From positions 1-64,000 of the forward strand of contig NZ_JAIXPP010000124.1 of assembly GCF_027486195.1 (NCBI RefSeq): a DNA stretch of 64,000 bases, given 5' to 3'. The stretch is from Novosphingobium sp. (GTDB lineage: Bacteria > Pseudomonadota > Alphaproteobacteria > Sphingomonadales > Sphingomonadaceae). Each line of letters opens with the position of its first letter. The first letter of the stretch is position 1. Under the pieces are notes generated by a model that saw nothing but the letters and a program-made list of their open reading frames with translations, was not told the DNA's origin and ran no database searches. A program made the position numbers and the translations under genes. This document shows, piece after piece, positions 53,437-63,175 of the stretch.

Positions 53437-53460
53437 AAATACCGGTATTTTGAATACTGG
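53437..53460. promoter_or_regulatory. Palindromic operator candidate for the NsrR-like regulator
   Basis: AAATACCGGTATTT at 53437-53450 is a perfect 14-bp palindrome. It overlaps a second inverted repeat, GTATT-TTG-AATAC (53445-53457). They lie in the 84-bp gap between the regulator gene and the divergent globin gene, 25 bases before the globin ATG. This position suits repression of the globin and autoregulation. Binding by the neighbouring protein is inferred. Confidence 0.6.
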
Positions 53461-53474
53461 ATTGGAGAGAGCCC

Positions 53475-53918
53475 ATGCGCACCGCTTCCGAACATGCCCG
53501 CACCATCGTCAAGGCCACCGCTCCGCTCATCGAGCAGCACGGGCTCGCCATCACCACCGCGATGTACAAGCGCCTGTTCGTGAACGCGGATGTGAAGGAT
53601 ATGTTCGATGCCGCCGCGCAGGAAAGCGGCGAGCAGCCCCGCCGCCTGGCAAACGCGATCCTCGCCTATGCGAAGAACATCGATCATCTCGAAAAGCTTG
53701 GCTCGGCAGTCACCAAGATGGTGCGTCGCCATGTCGAAACCGGGGTGCGCGCTGAGCACTATCCCTATGTCGCCGAAGCGCTGCTGCCAGCGATTCGCGA
53801 TGTCGTCGGTGCCGAAATCGCCACCGACGAAGTGCTCGCCGCCTGGGGCGAGGCGTACTGGATGCTCGCCGATATCCTGATTGCCGCCGAAGCCGAGGCA
53901 TACGCCGAAGCTGCCTGA
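53475..53918 (+). CDS. Single-domain haemoglobin (flavohaemoglobin globin type)
   Basis: Haem protein of 147 residues equal to the globin part of Hmp, or to Vitreoscilla haemoglobin, without FAD and NAD domains. Residues matching the Hmp haem pocket are Tyr31 (B10), Gln54 (E7), His86 (proximal, in VRRHVETG) and Tyr96 (EHYPYV). LAAWGEAYWMLADILI is characteristic. Likely tasks are NO dioxygenation with an external reductase, or oxygen binding. The stop at 53918 is a true end; no flavoreductase frame follows. Confidence 0.9.
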   Translation: MRTASEHARTIVKATAPLIEQHGLAITTAMYKRLFVNADVKDMFDAAAQESGEQPRRLANAILAYAKNIDHLEKLGSAVTKMVRRHVETGVRAEHYPYVAEALLPAIRDVVGAEIATDEVLAAWGEAYWMLADILIAAEAEAYAEAA

Positions 53919-53942
53919 ACGGGCTGACTCGGCGGTCCGGAT

Positions 53943-53978
53943 CGCCTGCTGCGCGCCCCCCCTCTGGCGCAGCAGGCG
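53943..53978. terminator. Hairpin between convergent genes
   Basis: CGCCTGCTGCGC and GCGCAGCAGGCG pair perfectly over 12 bp around a 12-base C-rich loop. It lies between the globin gene and the convergent oxidoreductase gene. No T-run follows in either direction, so it is a possible bidirectional terminator of weaker type. Confidence 0.45.
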
Positions 53979-53990
53979 GTCCGTCAGGCC

Positions 53991-55166
53991 TTACTCGGGC
54001 GCGAAGGTGATCTCGGCATGGGCGCGCAGGCGCTCGACCAGCGCTTCACCCAGCAGGGCCCCCGGCGTGGCGATCGCGCCTTCCGCCTCGCACGAAAGCA
54101 GCGCGATGCCGGTTTCGGCCAGCATGCGGCTGGTCGAGCCATAGCCCGGATCATAGCGGCCCTTGACGCCGTAGCGGATCTCGCGGCCATCGGGCATTTC
54201 GCCGACGAACAGCACGTCGTAGTGGCCGTTGAGCCGCTCTTCCGCAGTGGGGCCTTCGCCGGGCTTCGGATCGTTCGGACCACCGATCATCGGCGTCTTC
54301 GCGATATGGTCGGCAATCGCCTGGCCCTGCTCGCCCGGGCCGGTAAGCATCATCTCGTCATAGACGAAGTCAGCGCCGTAAGGGTGCCCGCGCAGGAAGT
54401 TCGTGCGGTGGACGTTCTTGGTGTTGATCACCGCCATGATGAAAGGCGCAGCCCAGCTGCCGGTCGCATCATCGAGGAACGGCTTGTCGCCCGCCGGCTG
54501 CTCCGGCCCTTCGAAACCGGGCGTGAGGCCGAAGGGGCTCGTCATGATCGGAATCAGCGCGGGGTTCGCGCCCAGCGCCTTGAGCGTCGCGCCGAGGCTT
54601 GCCGCCGTGCCACCGGAAAAACCACCCTGCATCGCCCGCACGCGGCATTTCACCCGCGGCGCCGGCGCTCCGAAGCGCGCCTTGGCTTCCTGCTGCAGCA
54701 TGAAGACGCCGAGATCGAAGGGAATCGAATCGAAGCCCGACGAGAACGCCACCCGTGCGCCCGTTTCCTTCGCCTGATCGTGCAGCGCATCGACCATCTG
54801 GCGCATCCACACCGGCTCGCCGCAGAGGTCGGCATAGTCCGTCCCAGCGGCGACACAGGCGCGCAGCACCGGTTCGCCATAGAGCTGGTACGGGCCAACC
54901 GTGGTCACCACCACGCGGGCCTGCTCGGCCATCGCGGCGAGGCTGGCGGGATCGTCCGAATCGGCAACGACCAGCGGTGTATCCGCCGGCGCACCGATCA
55001 GATCGCGCACTTCGGCGAGCTTCTCCACACTGCGCCCGGCCATCGCCCAGCGCGGGCCATCCTTGCCATAATGGTGCGCGAGGTACTCAGCCACCAGCCG
55101 ACCGGTATAGCCGGTCGCGCCATAGACGATAATGTCGAAGGGCCGTTCAGCCTTGCTCGTTGCCAT
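53991..55166 (-). CDS. Saccharopine-dehydrogenase-like / trans-acting enoyl-reductase-family protein
   Basis: NAD(P)-binding protein of 391 residues. The N-terminal Rossmann motif is DIIVYGATGYTGRLVAEYLA. Then follow RWAMAGRSVEKL, TVGPYQLYGEPVLRACVAAG and DYADLCGEPVWMR, typical of the saccharopine-dehydrogenase-like family that includes mycobacterial trans-acting enoyl reductases. The substrate is unknown. It follows dcd after 26 bases on the same strand. Confidence 0.82.
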   Translation of the reverse strand: MATSKAERPFDIIVYGATGYTGRLVAEYLAHHYGKDGPRWAMAGRSVEKLAEVRDLIGAPADTPLVVADSDDPASLAAMAEQARVVVTTVGPYQLYGEPVLRACVAAGTDYADLCGEPVWMRQMVDALHDQAKETGARVAFSSGFDSIPFDLGVFMLQQEAKARFGAPAPRVKCRVRAMQGGFSGGTAASLGATLKALGANPALIPIMTSPFGLTPGFEGPEQPAGDKPFLDDATGSWAAPFIMAVINTKNVHRTNFLRGHPYGADFVYDEMMLTGPGEQGQAIADHIAKTPMIGGPNDPKPGEGPTAEERLNGHYDVLFVGEMPDGREIRYGVKGRYDPGYGSTSRMLAETGIALLSCEAEGAIATPGALLGEALVERLRAHAEITFAPE

Positions 55167-55192
55167 TTATCTCTCCCGTTTTTCTCGTAATT

Positions 55193-55747
55193 TCAAAGTT
55201 TCGGCAAAGTTACCCCGCGCTGCCCCATGTATTTGCCCGCGCGGTCGGCGTAGCTCACCTCGCAAGGTTCGTTGCCTTGCAGGAACAGGAACTGGCACGC
55301 GCCTTCGTTGGCATAGATCTTGGCGGGCAGCGGCGTGGTGTTGGAAAACTCCAAGGTCACATGGCCTTCCCAGCCGGGCTCTAGCGGCGTCACGTTCACG
55401 ATGATCCCGCAGCGGGCATAGGTCGATTTGCCAAGGCAGATCACCAGTACGTCGCGCGGCACGCGGAAGTATTCGACCGTGCGGGCGAGCGCGAAGGAAT
55501 TGGGCGGGATCACGCAGACGTCCGTCTTCCGGTCCACGAACGAGTTCGAATCGAAATCCTTGGGATCGACCACCGACGAATCGATGTTGGTAAAGATCTT
55601 GAACTCGTCTGCCACCCGGGCATCATAGCCATAGGAGGAGAGGCCGTAGGAAATGCAGCCATCGCGGCGCTGGCTTTCCACGAACGGCTCGATCATGCCG
55701 TTTGCCAAGGCCTGCGTGCGGATCCACTTGTCGGAAAGAATGGCCAA
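55193..55747 (-). CDS. dcd: dCTP deaminase
   Basis: Deaminates dCTP to dUTP for thymidylate synthesis. It has 184 residues, the standard length. Motifs: LSSYGYDARVADEFKIF near the N-terminus, then KSTYARCGIIVNVTPLEPGW with the catalytic segment TPLEPGWEGHVTLE and a C-terminal QFLFLQGNEPCEVSYADRAG. It sits with cdd in a pyrimidine-related run, 38 bases after it. Confidence 0.95.
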   Translation of the reverse strand: MAILSDKWIRTQALANGMIEPFVESQRRDGCISYGLSSYGYDARVADEFKIFTNIDSSVVDPKDFDSNSFVDRKTDVCVIPPNSFALARTVEYFRVPRDVLVICLGKSTYARCGIIVNVTPLEPGWEGHVTLEFSNTTPLPAKIYANEGACQFLFLQGNEPCEVSYADRAGKYMGQRGVTLPKL

Positions 55748-55785
55748 TGCGGCGCTCCGGTATGCTGGGAAGGGAAGAAAGACGT

Positions 55786-56226
55786 TCAGGCCAGATTGGC
55801 CGGTCCGAAGGCATGGGGCAAGAGGGCCGAGAGCGGCAGCCGCGTCAGCGAACCATCGGCCGCGCCGATGACCTCTGGATCGGTATCGCCCAATGCCGCG
55901 AGCTCGTGCAGCATTTGCCGGCAGCGTCCGCAGGGCATGACCGGCTCAGGCCCGAGCGCAATCGCCCCTGCCGCGTCTGCCTTGCCGCCGGCGATGGCAA
56001 CCGCGACCAGCCCGCCGCGCCGTCCTTCGGTCATTGCGCGGGCCACGGCATTGGCTTCGGCGCAGAGCGAGAGGCCGTAGCTTGCGTTCTCGACATTGGC
56101 GGCCTGCACCACCGCGCCATCATCGAACAGCAGCGCCGCGCCGACGTGAAAGCCCGAATAAGGCGCATAAGCGTTGCGCGCAGCTTCGATGGCGGCGGCA
56201 ACAAGATCGGTGATCGGTTCGCTCAT
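55786..56226 (-). CDS. cdd: Cytidine deaminase
   Basis: Zinc enzyme of nucleoside salvage, cytidine or deoxycytidine to (deoxy)uridine, 146 residues. The zinc and catalytic motif is SLCAEANAVARAM (CAE) with PCGRCRQML. The substrate-binding YAPYSGFHVGAALL is present. The ATG at 56226 overlaps the stop of the lysozyme-like gene (ATGA), so the genes are coupled. Confidence 0.94.
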   Translation of the reverse strand: MSEPITDLVAAAIEAARNAYAPYSGFHVGAALLFDDGAVVQAANVENASYGLSLCAEANAVARAMTEGRRGGLVAVAIAGGKADAAGAIALGPEPVMPCGRCRQMLHELAALGDTDPEVIGAADGSLTRLPLSALLPHAFGPANLA

Positions 56227-56921
56227 CGGTGCACCGCCACCCACCGCAAGGGCCCGGCCACGCCGGCGACATGCAGCCGCGTCGTTGCGGTCCACATCAC
56301 CCAGCGCCGCCCGGCATACGTGGGTTCGAGAAAATCGCCCGCCACCCACAGGTTGCGATCCAGCCGGGCGGCGAGATGGTAGCGCGCGTCGAACGTGCGG
56401 GAGATCATCAGGATCGCCGGGCGTTCGGTATGCTTCTCGATCTGGTTGAGGAACGTCGTCAATTCACTCTGCATCGCCGCTTCGCCCGGCGGCTGCGGGC
56501 AGGATCGCGAATCGAGATCGAGCATGACCGCGGGGGGCAGCAAGGCATCATCGCGCGGCACCACGGTGACGAAACTGCCAGCCTGCGCATCCGCCGGAGC
56601 GCAGAGATCATAGACGTGAACCGCACCCACCTGCAGCCCGGCCTTGCGCGCGGCGTCGAGGCCCGCAGTGAACGTCTCGTCGCGCCGGCCCGCTCCTTCG
56701 CTGGCGGTGAGGTAGACGAAATCGGCCCCATGCGCCTTGAGCGAGGGCCATTCGACTGCACCGTCATGCGCATCAAGCCAGGCGCCCTGCACGGGGAAGC
56801 GCGCACGGTCAGGCTCCCAGCGCCGCGATTCCCACCATGCAGCCAGCGTGGCACCGGCCAGCAGCACCACGGCCAGCAGGATCCACACGCGCCGACGCGC
56901 TGGTTTTCCGGGGTTGTTCAC
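56223..56921 (-). CDS. GH25-like (lysozyme-fold) membrane-anchored protein
   Basis: Protein of 232 residues with an N-terminal membrane anchor (VWILLAVVLLAGATLAAWW). The rest resembles GH25 muramidases: QGAWLDAHDGAVEWPSLKAH, GADFVYLTASEGAG, and VMLDLDSRSC where active enzymes have DxE. Here the position of the catalytic Glu is Asp137, so activity is doubtful. It could bind peptidoglycan without cutting it. It sits between UPF0262 and cdd and is translationally coupled to cdd. Confidence 0.72.
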   Translation of the reverse strand: MNNPGKPARRRVWILLAVVLLAGATLAAWWESRRWEPDRARFPVQGAWLDAHDGAVEWPSLKAHGADFVYLTASEGAGRRDETFTAGLDAARKAGLQVGAVHVYDLCAPADAQAGSFVTVVPRDDALLPPAVMLDLDSRSCPQPPGEAAMQSELTTFLNQIEKHTERPAILMISRTFDARYHLAARLDRNLWVAGDFLEPTYAGRRWVMWTATTRLHVAGVAGPLRWVAVHR

Positions 56922-56958
56922 GCTGAGTCGCCTCGCAGAGTCTAGTCTTGGGGGCTGT

Positions 56959-57441
56959 TCATCCCCTGATATGCAGGACGCAGATCAGGGTGAAGAGCCG
57001 CCGTGCGGTGGCAAAATCGGTCTCGATCTTGCCCTCCAACCGTTCCAGCAGCAGTTCAGCCGCTTCGTTGTGGACCCCGCGGCGGGCCATGTCGATGGTC
57101 TCGATCTCCTGCGCAGTCGCGCGGCGGATCGCCTGGTAGTACGAATCGCAGATCGCAAAATAATCGCGAATCGGACGGCGGAAACGCCCGAGCCCGAGCA
57201 CGATGGTTTCGAGCGGACTGCCGTCGTCCGCCGCAATCGCCAGCGCAAGCCGGCCATCGTCCACCGAAAGGCGCAAACGATAGGGACCTTCATAGCCCGC
57301 TGCAGCCGCGCGTACGGGGCGGAAGGTGTTCTCCTCGATCAGATCGAAGATCGCGATCCGGCGTTCCTGCTCGATATCGGCATTGCGCCACACGATCGTC
57401 GCTTCGTCGAGCTCGATATGCGAAATGCGCGGGTCGGCCAT
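56959..57441 (-). CDS. UPF0262 family protein
   Basis: Cytoplasmic protein of 160 residues. The segments ISHIELDEATIVWRNADIEQ, ERRIAIFDLIEENTF and IRDYFAICDSYYQAIRRATA identify the alphaproteobacterial UPF0262 family, which has no established function. The ATG at 57441 gives the usual N-terminus. It is divergent from dnaB with 148 bases between and may lead the run into the lysozyme-like gene, cdd and dcd. Confidence 0.83.
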   Translation of the reverse strand: MADPRISHIELDEATIVWRNADIEQERRIAIFDLIEENTFRPVRAAAAGYEGPYRLRLSVDDGRLALAIAADDGSPLETIVLGLGRFRRPIRDYFAICDSYYQAIRRATAQEIETIDMARRGVHNEAAELLLERLEGKIETDFATARRLFTLICVLHIRG

Positions 57442-57589
57442 GGCGGCCAGTGTCTTGCAGACGCGTCCCGCGCGGGCAAGCCATTTGCGGAAGGAAACCG
57501 CGCTCTTTCGCGATCCCTCCCCGCTATCCACAGGCGGTGTGGCATCCGCGCCGCTTGCCGCGGAGGCAGCGCTCCTTCACAAGGCCCGC

Positions 57590-59113
<1,524 letters not shown>

Positions 59114-59203
59114 TTCGCTGAACCCGCATTTTCTTGACTTTCGGGCAGGCGCGGCCTAGCCCGCCGCTCTTCCATCCATTCCTGTTTTTACGGAGTGCCC
59201 TGC

Positions 59204-59548
59204 ATGGCGCGCGTTACCGTCGAAGATTGCGTCGACAAGATCCCCAACCGCTTCGATCTCGTGCTGCTGGCTGCCGAGCGCGCCCGCGCCATCTCGGGCG
59301 GCGCGGAACTGACCGTCGATCGCGACCGTGACAAGAACCCGGTCGTCGCACTGCGTGAAATCGCGGAATCGACCGTGCGCCCCACGGTGCTCAAGGAAAA
59401 CCTGATCCAGTCGATGCAGCGCGTGCTGCCGGACGACGACGATCAGGTCGACGAAATCGGCTCGCTCTCGCAATCGGCTGAAGCGCTGCGCATCACGGCG
59501 GCTGCTCCGGTGCGCAACACCTCGCTCGGCGCAGACTACGACGGCTGA
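59204..59548 (+). CDS. rpoZ: RNA polymerase omega subunit
   Basis: Omega subunit, 114 residues, assists assembly of the beta' subunit. MARVTVEDCVDKIPNRFDLV, LAAERARAISGG and DKNPVVALREIAE are the family core; the acidic C-terminus (LPDDDDQVDEIG) is typical of alphaproteobacteria. In many bacteria omega is also a ppGpp site, through its N-terminal MARVT. Two G+C-rich inverted repeats (59569-59592 and 59604-59632) follow, without a T-run. Confidence 0.95.
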   Translation: MARVTVEDCVDKIPNRFDLVLLAAERARAISGGAELTVDRDRDKNPVVALREIAESTVRPTVLKENLIQSMQRVLPDDDDQVDEIGSLSQSAEALRITAAAPVRNTSLGADYDG

Positions 59549-59647
59549 CGGCCAGGTTTGACGACTTGCCCCCTCCTCGAGACGGGAGGGGGATAAAGCC
59601 CCAAAGGCCGCTTGCACCGCGCAGGCGGCCTTGCCACATTCGAAGGC

Positions 59648-62185
59648 ATGGCCAGCCCCTTGCCTTCGCGCGCTGACCGCGACCGAGCTCCGGTGAAGGC
59701 CGTGCTTGGCCCGACCAACACGGGCAAGACTCACCTCGCGATCGAACGTCTCTGCGCTCACTCCTCCGGCGCCATCGGCTTCCCGCTGCGTCTGCTGGCG
59801 CGTGAGGTCTATGACCGCGTCTGCAAGATCAAGGGCGAGGCCAACGTTGCGCTGATCACCGGCGAGGAGCGGATCGAGCCACCGAACGCGCGCTGGCACC
59901 TCTGCACCGTCGAGGCCATGCCGAGCAGGCCCGACTTCGCCTTCGTCGCGCTCGATGAAGCGCAGTTGGCTGCCGATCCCGAGCGCGGCCATGTCTTTAC
60001 CGATCGCCTGCTCCACACGCGTGGGCGCGAGGAGACCATGCTGCTCGGCTCGGCCACACTCGAGCCCATGGTCCGCGCGCTGGTGCCTGGCGTGGACGTC
60101 GTCAGCCGCCCGCGCTTTTCCACGCTGAGCCATGTCGGCGCGAAAAAACTGAGCCGCATACCCCCGAGAAGCGCGATCGTCGCCTTCTCTGCAGAGCAGG
60201 TCTACGCCATGGCGGAGATGCTGCGCCGGTTCCGTGGCGGCGCGGCGGTGGTGATGGGGGCCTTGAGCCCGCAGACGCGCAATGCGCAGGTTGCGATGTA
60301 TCAGGCGGGCGAGGTCGATTACCTCGTCGCGACCGACGCCATCGGCATGGGTCTCAACCTCGATGTCAGCCACGTCGCTTTTGCCGGCCTCTCCAAATAC
60401 GATGGCCACCGCCACCGCCGCCTGACGACCGCCGAGATGGCGCAGATCGCAGGCCGCGCAGGGCGCCACCACAAGGATGGCACATTCGGCACGCTGGCGG
60501 GGATGGGCGGGCACGATCCCGAATTCGCCGACGAGGAAGTCTACGCGATCGAGGAGCACCGCTTCCCTCCGCTCACCCGCCTGTTCTGGCGCGAGGCCGA
60601 GCCGCGCTTCGACAGCCTGACGACCTTGATCGATGACCTCGAAAGCCCGCCGCCGCAGCCTGAGCTTTCCTCCGCGCCGCCGGCCATCGATCTCGCCGTG
60701 CTGAAGCGCCTTGCCGATGAGGCGGACGTTGCCAGCACAGTGCGCGGCCGCGGCTCGGTTCAGCGCTTCTGGCAGGTCTGCTCGCTCCCCGATTTCCGCC
60801 AGCAGGGCGCGGAGACTCATTCCCGTTTTGTCGCGCGCCTCTGGCAGGATCTCCGCCACGGCTATCTCGGTTCGGACTATGTCGCGCAGGCGATTGCGCA
60901 GCAGGATAACCCTTCGGGCGATATCGACACGCTGCAGGGCCGGATCGCGGCCGTGCGCAGCTGGGCCTACATCACCCAGCGGCCGGACTGGGTGCTGGCG
61001 CGCGAGGAAATGGCAGCGCGCGCCCGCGCAGTGGAGACGCGCCTGTCCGATGCGCTCCACGCCCGGCTTACCGAACGCTTTGTCAACCGCCGCACCACGG
61101 TGCTGATGCGCAAGGCCGGCGGTGATGCCTCGCTGCTGCCAGTGCGGATCAGCGAGGCGGGCGCGGTGCTCGTCGATGATGAACCCATCGGCCACCTCGA
61201 AGGCTTCCGCTTCGTGGTCGATCCGTTGGCGCGTGCGGCCGACCGCAAGCTGCTTCTCGCCGCTGCCGAGCGCCATTTGCCCGGCCTGCTCGCCGCCCGC
61301 GCCGATGCCTTGATTGTTGCGGCCAGTGAACGGGACGGCCTCGTGCTTGAAGGTGGCGCGCTCGCCTGGAACGGTCTGGTTGTCGGGCGGCTTGAGCCGG
61401 GTAAATCAGTGCTCGAACCACGACTTCGACTCGATGCGGCGCTCGGCCTGCTGTCGGCGCGCCAGCGGCCCCAATTGATCAGCGCGCTGGAAGGCTGGCT
61501 TTCCCGCCAGATTGCCGCCGATCTCACCCCGCTGGTTCGCCTCGCCGAAGCCGCGCGTGCACCGGAATCGGGGCCTGACCTGCGAGCGCTGCTGCTGCTC
61601 CTTGTCGCAGGAGGCGGCGTGCTGGCGCGCGAGGATGCTGCGCTCGAGCGGCTCGATCCTCGCCAGCGTGAAGCGCTGCGCCGACTTGGTGTGCGCATCG
61701 GAGCGCTGGATCTGTTTATCCCCGCAGTGCTCAAGCCCGGCCCGCTCGCACTCTGGTGCCGGCTTGCCGCGCTGCGCGGCGAAGCACGGCTGTTGCCGCC
61801 GGCCAATCTACCGGCGGTGGTCACCACCAGGATGCCCCCTGCCGGTTATCGCCGCGCGGGCGGACAGGCGATCCGAATCGACCTCGCCGAAAAGCTGCTG
61901 CAGGCCGCGCACCGTTGCCGGATCGGCGCGTCGGCGAAGCGGTATCCGCTCGATCCCGCACTCGCCCGTTCGATGGGCCTTGCCACGGCGGGCTATGCAG
62001 CACTGCTGCGCGCTGCAGGCTTTCGCGTGCATATGCCGCGCCTGCTTGATGAAGCAGCGCACGGCCCTCCCGCCCCGCCAATGTGGGACTGGCGCCCGCC
62101 GCGCAGCGCGCCGGTGCATGGCCCTGCGGCGCCGATGCCGCCTCCGACCGGCGCCTTCGCCGCGCTGGCCGAGCTTATCCGCTGA
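59648..62185 (+). CDS. SUV3-type DEx(H/Q) RNA helicase
   Basis: Superfamily 2 helicase of 845 residues related to mitochondrial SUV3. Walker A GPTNTGKTHLAIERL is near residue 20, ALDEAQLAADPERGHVF gives the DEAQ box, LLGSATLEP is motif III, and the second domain shows DAIGMGLNLDVSHVAF and AQIAGRAGRHHKDGTFG. A large C-terminal extension is alphaproteobacterial in style. It may act in RNA turnover with a 3' exonuclease, as in mitochondria; inferred. The S4 gene start overlaps its stop (TGATG). Confidence 0.88.
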   Translation: MASPLPSRADRDRAPVKAVLGPTNTGKTHLAIERLCAHSSGAIGFPLRLLAREVYDRVCKIKGEANVALITGEERIEPPNARWHLCTVEAMPSRPDFAFVALDEAQLAADPERGHVFTDRLLHTRGREETMLLGSATLEPMVRALVPGVDVVSRPRFSTLSHVGAKKLSRIPPRSAIVAFSAEQVYAMAEMLRRFRGGAAVVMGALSPQTRNAQVAMYQAGEVDYLVATDAIGMGLNLDVSHVAFAGLSKYDGHRHRRLTTAEMAQIAGRAGRHHKDGTFGTLAGMGGHDPEFADEEVYAIEEHRFPPLTRLFWREAEPRFDSLTTLIDDLESPPPQPELSSAPPAIDLAVLKRLADEADVASTVRGRGSVQRFWQVCSLPDFRQQGAETHSRFVARLWQDLRHGYLGSDYVAQAIAQQDNPSGDIDTLQGRIAAVRSWAYITQRPDWVLAREEMAARARAVETRLSDALHARLTERFVNRRTTVLMRKAGGDASLLPVRISEAGAVLVDDEPIGHLEGFRFVVDPLARAADRKLLLAAAERHLPGLLAARADALIVAASERDGLVLEGGALAWNGLVVGRLEPGKSVLEPRLRLDAALGLLSARQRPQLISALEGWLSRQIAADLTPLVRLAEAARAPESGPDLRALLLLLVAGGGVLAREDAALERLDPRQREALRRLGVRIGALDLFIPAVLKPGPLALWCRLAALRGEARLLPPANLPAVVTTRMPPAGYRRAGGQAIRIDLAEKLLQAAHRCRIGASAKRYPLDPALARSMGLATAGYAALLRAAGFRVHMPRLLDEAAHGPPAPPMWDWRPPRSAPVHGPAAPMPPPTGAFAALAELIR

Positions 62186-62508
62186 TGGTGGGCGAAGGCT
62201 CCTTGCGTATCGACAAGTTGCTGTGGTTCCTGCGTTTCGCGGGGTCCCGCAGCCTTGCGCAGGAGTGGGTCGCAGAGGGGCATATCCGCCTCAATGGCCG
62301 CCGCATAGAGCGGGCAAGCACCGCGGTTCGTTGCGGCGACGTGCTGGTCCTGCCGCTTCGCAGCGGGGTCAGGGTGATCACGGTGGAGCAGCTTCCCCGG
62401 CGGCGCGGCCCTGTCGAAGAAGCCAGGGGTTGCTATGTGGTGCTTGACGCGGCGGGCTCACCACCTCTAGCAAGCCAATCGGATTTACCTGAACCCGCCC
62501 AAACCTGA
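62185..62508 (+). CDS. S4-domain RNA-binding protein (Hsp15-like)
   Basis: RNA-binding protein of 107 residues. The S4 fold is clear in LRIDKLLWFLRFAGSRSLAQ, EWVAEGHIRLNGRRIERAST and RCGDVLVLPL. A short Arg-rich tail follows. It resembles Hsp15 (HslR), which binds stalled 50S ribosomal subunits. Coupling to the SUV3-type helicase suggests a shared RNA or ribosome rescue task. Confidence 0.85.
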   Translation: MVGEGSLRIDKLLWFLRFAGSRSLAQEWVAEGHIRLNGRRIERASTAVRCGDVLVLPLRSGVRVITVEQLPRRRGPVEEARGCYVVLDAAGSPPLASQSDLPEPAQT

Positions 62509-62529
62509 AGCCGAGGGATTGCCACTGCC

Positions 62530-62868
62530 ATGACCTATGTCGTTACCGAAGCCTGCATTCGCTGCAAGTTCATGGATTGCGTCGAGGTTTGCCCGGTGGA
62601 TTGCTTCTACGAGGGCGATAACATGCTGGTGATCAACCCCAGCGAGTGCATCGACTGCGGAGTGTGCGAGCCCGAATGCCCGGCGGAGGCAATCCTGCCG
62701 GACACCGAAAGCGGCCTCGAACAGTGGCTTGAGCTCAATGCCAAGTATTCTGCCGAGTGGCCCAATATCACCACCAAGAAGGACGCGCCGGCTGACGCCG
62801 ACGACCACAAGGGCGAAGACGGCAAGTTCGAAAAGTACTTCTCGGCCGAACCGGGGGAGGGCGACTGA
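62530..62868 (+). CDS. fdxA: 7Fe ferredoxin (FdxA)
   Basis: Electron carrier of 112 residues with one 3Fe-4S and one 4Fe-4S cluster. MTYVVTEACIRCKFMDCVEV and CPVDCFYEGDNMLVINPSEC, then IDCGVCEPECPAEAI, hold the ligand cysteines in the FdxA arrangement. A charged tail (DHKGEDGKFEKYF) follows. It lies 21 bases after the S4 gene. Confidence 0.94.
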   Translation: MTYVVTEACIRCKFMDCVEVCPVDCFYEGDNMLVINPSECIDCGVCEPECPAEAILPDTESGLEQWLELNAKYSAEWPNITTKKDAPADADDHKGEDGKFEKYFSAEPGEGD

Positions 62869-63175
62869 TCGGTAATAACGGGGACGCTTGCCCGCGTCCC
62901 CGCAAGTGCTGCGAATGTGGCGCACTATCCGCGCCCTTACCTCTGGCAATTTTATGACAGAGCTGCTATATACGCCCGCAAGCGCTGGGCGGAACAATCC
63001 TCCCGGTCGCCAACAACACGCTAAGGCAGGACAAACGGCAAACGGATCGCAGTGCTTGTAGACCGCGTTAAAGACGGTCGTTTGCCGGACCTCTCCCCCA
63101 AAGGGCCCGGATTGCTGTCCGGGGGCGTGTCTGCCCCACCTTGCCATCGTACCTGCTGCGCCGAAAGGATAAGCA
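62869..63175 (+). promoter_or_regulatory. Structured leader and promoter region of carD
   Basis: About 307 bases between fdxA and carD without a gene. CGGGGACGC/GCGTCCCCG (62879-62902) forms a hairpin just after fdxA, perhaps its terminator, though no T-run follows. TATATA near 62970 is a plausible -10 element. Further down, GACCG/CGGTC (63061-63079) and CCCGGA/TCCGGG (63106-63123) could fold in the mRNA leader. AAAGGA precedes the carD ATG. Confidence 0.45.

Noticed and set aside
59569..59632. Two G+C-rich inverted repeats after rpoZ as an intrinsic terminator
   Set aside because: Both stems lack a following T-run in either direction, so I mention them only with rpoZ.
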